Positions 55,885 through 64,000 of a stretch of DNA of 64,000 nucleotides are shown here, in pieces. The notes under the pieces are model-generated. The model ran no database searches, had not been told where the DNA came from, and saw only the letters and a program-made list of their open reading frames with translations. A program made the position numbers and the translations under genes. Position 1 is the first letter of the stretch. The number at the start of each line of letters is the position of its first letter. Source of the DNA: Mauremys mutica (Eukaryota > Chordata > Testudines > Geoemydidae); assembly GCF_020497125.1 (NCBI RefSeq), contig NC_059075.1, positions 44,304,003-44,368,002 of the forward strand. Reading direction: 5' to 3'.

Positions 55885-58800
55885 CCCGTTTGGTAGGAGG
55901 AGAAAAGGGTGTAAATTTGTTGAGTGCAATGCTCCCTGCACCTCCAATGTGTAAGAACAACTGGATTTAGACCTTTAAAATATTCATTAACAAATACAAT
56001 CAGTAACTTTCCTTAAGGCGCTTCCTTATCACAAAAAGTAAAGATACATCAGATGTTAAAGCCCTCATCTTGCAACTGGCCGCTTGGGCTTCTGTGTGAG
56101 TGCAGGGATCTGCTAGAGGATTCAGTTGCAGGATTGGGACCTAAGTGGGCACAACATACAGGATCAAAACATTAGACCCAGCACATAATTAGAGTAAAAA
56201 ATCTGTGCGGAGTAAATACATGGGCTGCTTCTCCCACTTCAACCTCCCTGTGTGCCAATTCAGATGGAACGCCAATATACCACATCTCTTTCCCTGGGCA
56301 ATCTCCTTGTATCCTGCCTCTTCTGTCCTGTGCACGTTTCACTACCTTCAAAGTCTTCTGTGATCACAGGAATGGAGTGAAATGAGGTTTGACGGCACAA
56401 TTTTATATATCACAACACACATGGAAACATGCTTATTCTATAATAATTTAGATCTTTATAGTCAGGGTATGTGTGACCCAAAGGTAATGTTGTTCTCAAT
56501 TTCTTTCTATTTAGCACCTGCAAATACATCTTTGAGCTGCTTATTATCTTCTACTTACTCACAGAATATAATTTTCTGTTTTTTTCCTAATTGAAGTGAA
56601 AGCAGCAGACATTAGGCTAAAAGGCTTCAAATCACTGTTCATTTACCATTTATTAACATCTGGTTGCCTCAAACCTCTTACTGATATTTTTATTCAACCA
56701 ATATAATATCAAGACACTTTGAACCCAAGTACCAGTTCAGTATTTCAGCTGGATTCTGGGACAGTGCCAAAAGGCTATATACAGTTAAATTTATGTTACT
56801 TAGCAATGTGCACTCCCTGAGCCAATTCCACTGTTTGCATAAATTGCTGAAACTCTACTGAGTATGACTTAGCTACCAGCTAAATTTGGCCTGCAGAGCT
56901 CATTGTTGCCTAAAAACATCTCCTGTAGATTCTAGCCCTCCCCCTAATGTGGCAGCTGGTGAACAGGGAGCAATGAATTACTCAGCAAAAGTCTGTATAA
57001 ACTAAACTTCTTGTACTATTGGAAGTTAAATATATAGCCCCCCAAAATACACGTGTTCAAATTCAGAACTATGTATAGACTCTATCTCTGTTGTGATAGA
57101 TCCTTCCTTATACAACATGAACTTGCCTGGCCAATCAATAAGCATCGTCACACTAAATTAACTCCTGAACTGAGGCTTCTTTTTGCCCTTTATTCATGTA
57201 TTTTAAATATTATTACAATCATTTCTAAAGTCTCTTTCAAACTGGGCACTAATTAGTTTTTTTAAACTATTATTATTATTATTGTTCATAATGCTAATAC
57301 AGTGCATATATCTTTCACTCCAAAGGATCACAAAGCTCTTTACAAACTTTACAAATTTTTAAAATACAGACTCTGGTTTTATATACAAACTCTGAGTGTG
57401 CAATTCTTTTGTAGTGTCACTTCATCATGCGCATGAAAGGATATATAGACCAGATGCTCAGCTGGTGTTAATTAGCATAGCTCCCCTGAAGTCAGTATAT
57501 GTGGTTTATATATTCTTAGATTTTTACACTCTGCAGGGCGGGGACCATGTTTTGTACAGTACCAAACACAATGGAGCCATGATGCTGAAGATGAATTTGG
57601 AAAACAGAAGCTAGGTTAATACTCTGTTAAAATTAAAAATACGGTCTGCTTTGTGTTGACAGAACTTGATTTTGTCCAAAAGCCCATCCCCCATATGATC
57701 AAATCCATGAAACTCAAATTATTTGCCTTAGAAAGACGAAAGTCTGAGTCAGTGCTGCTGGGATTTGAAGGTCAAGCTGTCAGAAACACAGGCATTACAT
57801 ACTTGTTCCTTAGATCACTAAGCCATCTCCAGCACAGTTGGGGATCCTTTCATTTAAAAATAACCCTACGTTTCTCCATTTTAACTAGACATGGACCAGG
57901 CCCCCAAACCCCCTTTTGAATAATCTCAAACTTTACAGTGTTTGGAATCGAGATGCTAATTTTGTTGCTTGAGCCTATTTCTGCTTTTAATATGCAGTCC
58001 CTCCAAAAGACAACAGTAATTTATTTGAGTTCTTGGTGTCCAAAGCCCAAGTCCATGAAGTTATTTAGGTTAGTGATTTCCACAGAAATCAACAGAAGTT
58101 AGAAGTCTAAATATCTTTGTGGATTTGGTATATACTATTAGAATACTCATGCACACAGTTTTAAAATACAGGTACAGGGCACAGGTTTGTTTGTGGTGGT
58201 TGTTGTTTTTACTATGTAGAATATGGATGCTATTGCCAAAAGAGAACATGTGCATATTACCACATTCAAAGAGAAAGCAAAATACCCAGGTACAGTACCA
58301 GAATCTTTGAATTTCCCCCCATTTTGTAATGCACAAATAATTTTACATTCCTACCTCCGCCTCTTCCAAACAGAAGATGAGGAATATTTAAAATAAGAGA
58401 GGAAAGTGCTTCAACAAGGGGGTGTTTATAATGTTTGTAGAATGAAACAAACCCTATTTTGAACTGGCCAGTCTCACACAAAGAATGGCAGATGATGTTT
58501 CTGCAAAAGCACTGTACGTCTCCCAGGTCCTCCAAGACAGCAATTATTTCACTAAGGTCAGACCACCCTTCCTTCTATTTTTTCCCCCCCTTTCTGAATT
58601 AACTGCTTCTGTAGACCAGCACCTGCTGCCTCCCCATCTCCCAGCTGCTTTCTGTTGGGCTTATTCTTCCAATTCTGCATACTTCACCCCCTCTTAACTG
58701 AATGGTTCAAGACATTCAGTGGAAGGGTCAATCTGGGCAAAATGCCAGGAAGTGAAATCACCTATTTACAACTAGATTTCCTGCTATTCTATCTTGTTTC

Positions 58801-59153
58801 CTTTGGAAACTCTGCCTCTTCACAAATGACCTCGGGATCCCAGGAGACTTTGTTATGCTTTTTTTTTAAAGGCGTTAACAAAGATGAATTTTACTTGGAA
58901 TGAAAATTCAATAATTTCTTAAACACAGTTTATTTAGCTCAAAAACCAGTACAAGATTAAAAACACTTCTTGAAAGATGTAGACATGTAGGTGTCAATCT
59001 TGCTTTTTCTCTCTCTCTAAGTAGTTTGACCACTTTTCCTAGTATGTAAGGACATTTAGAGTCACAAACAAAATTTTTCCAGGCCTTTGATATGTATGAC
59101 TAGTGAGGATTCCCAATAATATCCCCATGGGCATGAAAAGGAGTGGGATAGAG
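55885..59153. other. No gene recognised
   Basis: AT-rich, unassigned DNA. A short (ATT)n run lies near 57269-57285. The part 57525-57580 (CTGCAGGGCGGGGACCATGT, GTACAGTACCAAACACAATG) resembles the 3' part of an old retroposon. No convincing frame. Confidence 0.4.
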
Positions 59154-59298
59154 TAGGAATGTCAAACACATTTGTAAAGGAGGAATTCTATTTTAGTTAT
59201 GACCTGTGGGGCATGGTGTAAAATGAGGACTGCATATACTACCCTCAGTCCACAGCAAATCTGCCACTGATGTCAATGGGAGGTTTGTTCAAAGATAG

Positions 59299-59669
59299 TG
59301 TAACCCTTAAGGAGATGACCTAGATTCCTGGAGCTCTGTCTGCTGGCAGCTCAGGGAGGAGGAGCCAAGGCAAACTCAGAGTCTGCCTGGCAACCAATAG
59401 GGAGTGAGATGCCCTTCCCAGGGAGTTCAGAAAAGGGGGGGAAGCCATTTTGGAGAGGCTGGAGCCAGCCAGGGCCAGGGCAGGACTGGCTGTGTGGAGA
59501 GCTGGGGAGTCCCAGGCCTGCAAGCAGGGTTCCCCCTGAGAACCCCCTGGGAAGGACATCTCACTCCCTATTGGTTGCCGGGCAGACTCTGAGTTTGCAT
59601 TGGCTCCTCCTCCCTGAGCTGCCAGCAGACAGAGCTCCAGGAATCTAGGTCATCTCCTTAGGGGTTACA
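59299..59669. mobile_element. 371-bp foldback element, 4-bp ATAG duplication
   Basis: The arms 59299-59423 and 59545-59669 are inverted copies matching at about 121 of 125 positions. They start TGTAACCC and share GGAGCTCTGTCTGCTGGCAG and GGCAACCAATAGGGAGTGAG. The 121-bp loop contains a G run (59435-59441) and GC-rich sequence. The tetramer ATAG lies on both sides (59295-59298 and 59670-59673). There is no coding frame. The TG...CA ends with a 4-bp duplication recall an LTR, but the 125-bp inverted arms are those of a foldback or MITE. The superfamily is unknown to me. Confidence 0.88.
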
Positions 59670-59867
59670 ATAGCATATGGCCTTTTTGTAGGCACAGATC
59701 CACAAAGGGACATAGGTGTTGTAGGGCTCAATGGACTAACCACTCTTCTGGAGTCAGGCAGCTTACATGGCTAGATCCTTTCTTGTGAGAATGAGTGAGG
59801 CACCTGCCTCACTCCACACAAAACAGCAAAGAGAAGCAGATGGTGATGCTACCTACTTCACAACTTT

Positions 59868-59997
59868 TAGCCCAAGGATTAGTATACTTGCCCTGGATGT
59901 GGGAGACTCAGGTTCAATGACATGTGCCTGAGAGGGAGAAAGGCTCTGAACAAGAGCCTCCCACCTCTCAGGAGAGTATTCTAACCACTTGGGATAT
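59868..59997. repeat. tRNA-like palindrome, module 1
   Basis: Forward half: an A-box-like TAGCCCAAGGATTAGTATAC and a B-box-like AGGTTCAATGA (59910-59920). The inverted half (59942-59997) reads, on the minus strand, TATCCCAAGTGGTTAGAATA, then TCCTGAGAGGTGGGAGGCTC and TTGTTCAGAGCC. The halves are diverged inverted copies of one tRNA-like unit. A functional tRNA is unlikely: there is no acceptor stem pairing. Confidence 0.55.
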
Positions 59998-60033
59998 TCT
60001 AATGTGGGGCTTCCTCAATCTCTCTCTTTGAAG

Positions 60034-60184
60034 CTGTTCTACTTCAGATAAATAATGAAATAATCATTGGACCAGAGAGAAAGGAAGAATGACTCTATAG
60101 CTTGGTGGATAGGCGCACATGAGAGACCGGGGCACAATATCCTGGTTCCAATGACTATTTCATTATTTATCCAAAATGGAACAG
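60034..60184. repeat. Hairpin with tRNA-like unit, module 2
   Basis: The arms 60034-60070 and 60148-60184 are inverted copies (32 of 37), both containing GATAAATAATGAAATA and TCATTGG. Between them 60095-60150 reads TATAGCTTGGTGGATAGGCG...ATCCTGGTTCCAATGA, with A-box-like and B-box-like sequence. Confidence 0.6.
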
Positions 60185-60202
60185 TTTTAACAAGAAACCA
60201 TC

Positions 60203-60340
60203 CAATAGCTCAGTGATGAGAGCACTCTCCTGAGAGACGTGGGAGACCCCTATTCAAAGTCTTTCTCTCCTGCTAGCAGAGGGGAAGTTGAACCTGGGTC
60301 ACCGACACCCCAGGTGAGTGCTCCAACTACTGGGCTAAAA
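60203..60340. repeat. tRNA-like palindrome, module 3
   Basis: The forward half has TAGCTCAGTGATGAGAGCAC, a close match to the D-arm/A-box of a tRNA, then CTCTCCTGAGAGACGTGGGA and CCTATTCAAAGTC in the B-box position. The inverted half (60280-60340) reads on the minus strand TAGCCCAGTAGTTGGAGCAC...GACCCAGGTTCAACTTCC. It is the best preserved of the three modules. Confidence 0.65.
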
Positions 60341-60374
60341 GCAGGGATGGTGTCCCTAGCCTCTGTTTGCCAGA

Positions 60375-60528
60375 AGCTGGGAGTAGGCAACAAGGGATGG
60401 ATCACTTGATGATTACCTGTTCTGTTCATTCCCTCTGGGGCACCTGGCATTGGCCACTGTTGGAAGGCAGGATACTGGGCTAGATGGACCTTAGGTCTGA
60501 CCCAATATGGGTGTTCTTATGTTCTTAT
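60375..60528 (+). mobile_element. CR1 LINE 3' end
   Basis: GGGATGGATCACTTGATGAT, TGGGGCACCTGGCATTGGCC, GGATACTGGGCTAGATGGAC and the terminal repeat GTTCTTATGTTCTTATG are almost the same as at 23511-23665. It is inserted within the inverted-repeat composite. Confidence 0.92.
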
Positions 60529-61324
60529 GCCTTGGGCACTGGTACCGCCAGCACCTCCACTGCTTATTCTGGATGGATAGTGAATGGGGCCTGATCCAGT
60601 AGTCATGTTCACAGGCAGCAGAGTGTATGCCCAAAGGCAAAGACATAGGTACCTAGGGAACTTACACCGTGAAAATTTAGGCACTGAATGAGTTTAGGCA
60701 CTTGCAAAGTTATGTGGCAGCCAAGTGGGGAGTTTGTAGTTTGAAGTGAGCCTGAAACGGGGATTTAAGCACTTAAGTGCCTTTGTGGATCTGGGCCTAA
60801 ACTTTTGTTTATTATAATTATTTATTCAGTACCTGATTCAGCACCACTCAGTTTAGAATGACCACTATTTCTGCCTTTTGTTTCTATTCATTCTCCATCC
60901 TCCTTTCTCTTCCCTGTCTTGTGTGTCTCTTCCTTTTTGGCTCTGTATTTCCTTCTATGTAGCAACTCCCACCCACCTTGTGCTTCACGCTCAGCCCCTT
61001 TTCCTATTCTATCCTAAAATGATCAGCTGGCCAAGTGTCATCATTAGGTTTTAGCATTAATATTCCAATTCAATTAATGGGCATAGGGGAGTTCACACCT
61101 CCAAATCATTGTTTCAGGCTGTCTACAGACTTAGGAAGACAACACCAAATGGATATACTCAGCTGACATTTGGAATGTTTTCTTTGCTACCACAAGAGCT
61201 AAAAAATTGATATATTTTTAAATGAAAGCTTAGATTCTGCAGAATCTGAATACATCATGCGGGGCCACAAAAATACATCAAGTGGACCAGATCTGGCTCA
61301 CAGGCTGGGTGTTTGACACCCCTA

Positions 61325-63112
61325 CTACAGAGGGAGGAGACTAGATAGGGAAAAGATAACAAATCATACTACTAACATGATAAAAAACATTTGCAGTTTT
61401 TCCTGTTATTATTTTCAGTTTACAGAAAATATTGTATGGCTATTCTCTCCCTCCAGTCTTTGTGCAAAATCTTCATTGGCACCAGAGAGAGTTTTTGCAT
61501 GAAGATCCAGGCTAGAAAATAGACCATGCAATGTACCAGGTTTTGAGAGTTTTCAGGCAGTGGTGGAATGTATAAGAGTTATATAATCATCCCAACTTTC
61601 ACAAATACTGGTTTTTTGATTATAGATAGGCTATTATGGAAAAAGTACTGAGACACTGGTACATTTTTTTCTAGTGATTTAGTGTACTAAATGTGCATAT
61701 GCTGGGGGGGCCTCCTTCCTGGAGCTTACTGCAGGATTGGAGCCTACATTGCTAACTTTTTATTAAAGGTAAACAGAATTGTTTACCATACAAATTATTT
61801 TCTTATGTAATTATTAATAGAGAGCATGACAAATACACAGGCATAGCGGACACAGTATAGGTTTTGAGTTACAATAAATATGTAAAAGTTACATTGAGGA
61901 TTCCGTGGCCCCCTCCCATCACTTCATTTCGTTTGTCCCACCTTTCACCAAATGATTAGCTAAAATTTATATGATACACATTGATTCAATAATTACTGTG
62001 AAATATGCTTTATTTCAGGGGGGAAAATCCAGAAACTATGAGACAGTGCCATTGGAAATAGTTATTATGGTAGATAGGAACTTGCATGACCTCTACTGGG
62101 TTATCGCTTCATAACTTTGTAAGTCAGTATTGCTATCACCATAGTCTTTTTTGAAAGTGAATAATTAAATATTTGTGATCGTGCAAGTTGTTACGATAGA
62201 ACAGAAATTCTCATTTTCCTTTCCTCTCCTGTTTTCTGTAAAATAACAACATTGCAACATGGAATATAAATGCTAAGTGGAATCTTTCATTCTTTTATTT
62301 TCATTGTAAGAATTCAGTGAGGTTAAGGATGAAAGCTTGGTCTCATTTACTTCAGTGGGGTCAGTATTTCACCCTAAGCATTTTCTTGAAGAAGTATATA
62401 CCTATAGGCCACTAATGGACCATATAATCAGTGGGTATTCTTCCAAGCTCATATATGATTTCATATGTGAAATGTGGGTGAGGCTTGTTATTTTACTAAA
62501 GCAGTGCTTCAGAAATGACATATGTATTGTGCAGCACTGATTGCTGAAGCTATGATGTCATACCCCAGTAGATCACCTGTCAGAGACATTCTTTTTAGGA
62601 ATTATGGTGGTGATTCTCACTTATGCAGAGTGTCTGTTAGTGTTAGGTGATTTAGGGCTAAATTCTTACTTAGCCCTTAGCTCTAACAGAGTGGTGGGAC
62701 TTCAGGGATAAATTCTGGCTTGGTTTTCCAAGGCGGTATGGCTGGGGGAGTAAGTGTCAGCAGAGCTTCAGGGGCTGAGTAGAGGTTCCTTGAGCCATTC
62801 TTCTTGTGCAGGGAATGGGGAAAGATGGGGAAATTGGAGGTACTGAACTCGGCAAAATTATTTTGTTGCTGGTCCAAAAATAAACAATATCTGCTAAAGA
62901 AGAATTTAGCCCACCATGCCCCCCAGAACACTTTCCCATATCACCTTGGGGGTAATGGATGCCACTGGGCATCTTAGCTAGTCTCCCTGTCTACCATTCA
63001 GTGGCATTCTAAGTAATCATTTGTCTTGTCTCCTGCATGAGTAGGCTGATTCCTGAATCTCCCCCAATGCATCTGGAAAAGAAAATAAAGCTTTTAGTAA
63101 GATTAAATTTAG
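61325..63112. other. No gene recognised
   Basis: AT-rich, unassigned DNA; short frames (62337-62540, 62683-62972) have no protein-family features. Confidence 0.4.
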
Positions 63113-63440
63113 TGTATCCCTACAACAGAGAGGCCTGCCCCTTTTAGGGCCTGTTGCCAGCCTGCACTGTTCCCTTATCAGCCCCAGCTGGGAAAAGGTC
63201 AATGATGTCAGAGGAGAGCTGCAGGAGGGAGGTTGGCTCCTGTGCCAGGTCCTGAAACAGAGAGAGTCACAAAAGGAAAGGTCTTTGGGACCTGCAACCT
63301 GGGTTTGTCAGGGGACTAATTTTCTTTTGTGTTTGAATTAATAAACCATGTCCTGAAGGAAGGCCTTGAAAGAGACTTGGTTGTGGCTCGTGACTAATCT
63401 GCTAGCCCTCCCTGGGCTGGGAGAGGCATGCCAGCAGCCT
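63113..63440 (+). repeat. Possible solo LTR-like repeat
   Basis: Starts TGTATCCCTACAACAGAG and ends CAGCAGCCTACA, with TG/CA edges. It has a late AATAAA (63339-63344) followed by GT/G-rich sequence (TTGGTTGTGGCTCGTGAC), as in an LTR R/U5 region. No target duplication was verified and no second copy is in the window. Confidence 0.3.
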
Positions 63441-64000
63441 ACAATCCCTCTTTCGGTCTACCTCTAGTGAAAATGTATTCCTTAAACTCTTTCAATTGTG
63501 AAATATGTGCTGATCAATTTCTTGGTCACTCACATGAAAATAATTCTAGCTCACCTATAAAAATGCAAGATTGAATCCTTACTAAAAAAGGATTCTATTA
63601 ATACCTCATTCAATTTTCCATTATGTCTTACCCAAAACAGATAGACTCTATGGCTATACAGTGGAGAAAATGCCCCATGCTATTAATAAAAGAAAACTGA
63701 TTTTGCCACATTTTTTCTCAAAAGATCAAATTGTGTATGTGGAAGACTGAAGAATGCTACCATAAAGCGTCAAGCTATAACACAAAAAATCTCAATCACA
63801 ACTAAAGTAATTTTTAAGGTTCTGACCAATGATTAGACTGGCCATATTTGATATTATGCAACCGACTGCTGCATAACCTCTACTATTGTCTTCTTCATAA
63901 ACCAGATGTTTTAAGGGCCTTTCATATAGACCGATAACAGTGCTTATGTAAAAGTAACTGGGTGTTGTAATTGTCAGATCACAAAGAAAGTAGTACTTTG
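63441..64000. other. No gene recognised
   Basis: AT-rich sequence up to the window edge; nothing was identified. Confidence 0.4.

Larger units (their letters stand above)
59689..60799. mobile_element. Inverted-repeat composite with tRNA-like modules
   Basis: The outer ends TAGGCACAGATCCACAAAGG and, in reverse complement, TAGGCCCAGATCCACAAAGG are inverted over about 30 bp (26 matches). The flanks CCTTTTTG and AACTTTTG match at 5 of 8. Inside are three tRNA-like modules arranged as palindromes and a CR1 3' end at 60375-60528. No protein is encoded. I recognise parts of it as repeated in turtle genomes but cannot assign the whole to a described superfamily. Confidence 0.6.
59154..61324. mobile_element. 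hAT-like element with nested insertions
   Basis: The termini TAGGAATGTCAAACAC (left) and, in reverse complement, TAGGGGTGTCAAACAC (right) match at 14 of 16 positions. The flanks GGATAGAG (59146-59153) and CTACAGAG (61325-61332) match at 5 of 8, a degraded hAT-type duplication. About 1.5 kb of the interval is later insertions (59299-59669 and 59689-60799), leaving a core of roughly 680 bp with no coding capacity. The pairing of ends over 2.2 kb is an inference. Confidence 0.5.

Noticed and set aside
59299..59669. Interpretation as an ordinary solo LTR
   Set aside because: TG/CA ends and a 4-bp duplication fit, but LTRs do not have 125-bp inverted arms and I see no polyadenylation signal in the unit.
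60203..60262. Possible genuine tRNA gene
   Set aside because: A- and B-box sequences are good, but no acceptor-stem pairing is visible, and an inverted diverged copy follows at once within a transposon-like element.
1..64000. CRISPR arrays, operons, phage or other prokaryotic systems
   Set aside because: No regularly spaced direct repeats, no closely packed frames and no ribosome-binding sites; all recognisable proteins are eukaryotic transposon or retroelement relics.

Overview
This window looks like vertebrate nuclear DNA, most probably from a turtle. It is AT-rich, gene-poor and built from many layers of transposable elements. The mixture is what suggests a turtle: many CR1 LINE fragments, one DIRS retroelement, Penelope-like and Ty3/Gypsy-like pieces, an old endogenous retrovirus, and hAT, Harbinger and TA-target transposon remnants with abundant short palindromic non-autonomous copies. 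The taxon is inferred from this mixture and from remembered repeat types, not from a search. I found no convincing host exon, no intact protein-coding gene, no true tRNA or rRNA gene and no bacterial-type system. The window is best read as intergenic or intronic sequence.

Layout. 0-9 kb: antisense CR1 ORF1 (esterase domain) at the left edge, two MITEs, a tRNA-derived SINE, a decayed Harbinger transposase, a Penelope-like inverted fragment, a solo retroviral LTR with a 4-bp target duplication, a second SINE split by a hAT-like element, and a palindromic hAT-like MITE. 9-16 kb: AT-rich self-complementary repeats, a CA microsatellite and a hAT MITE with a good 8-bp duplication. 16.5-18.9 kb: a nearly full-length but dead hAT transposon on the minus strand, itself hit by a small hAT-type MITE. 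20.2-23.7 kb: a hAT MITE, a plus-strand CR1 reverse transcriptase remnant, a truncated minus-strand retrovirus (LTR, proline-type primer-binding site, leader, start of gag), a minus-strand CR1 C-terminus and a plus-strand CR1 tail. 25-28 kb: another MITE and a CR1 endonuclease fragment next to a MITE with a perfect 8-bp duplication. 30.7-34.7 kb: a DIRS element with inverted terminal repeats, gag-like, RT and tyrosine recombinase remnants, and an internal complementary region. 38.9-44 kb: a CR1 3' end split by a GC-rich hairpin MITE, a rearranged Gypsy-like element, a Penelope endonuclease remnant and a short tandem array. 44-59 kb: mostly unassigned sequence with scattered palindromic repeats. 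59.15-61.32 kb: a nested stack in which a hAT-like element appears to contain a 371-bp foldback element and a 1.1-kb inverted-repeat element carrying three tRNA-like palindromic modules and a CR1 tail.

No genes here work together as a pathway. The relationships are those of insertion order and of element anatomy. The least explained structures are the foldback element and the tRNA-like composite near 59-61 kb.
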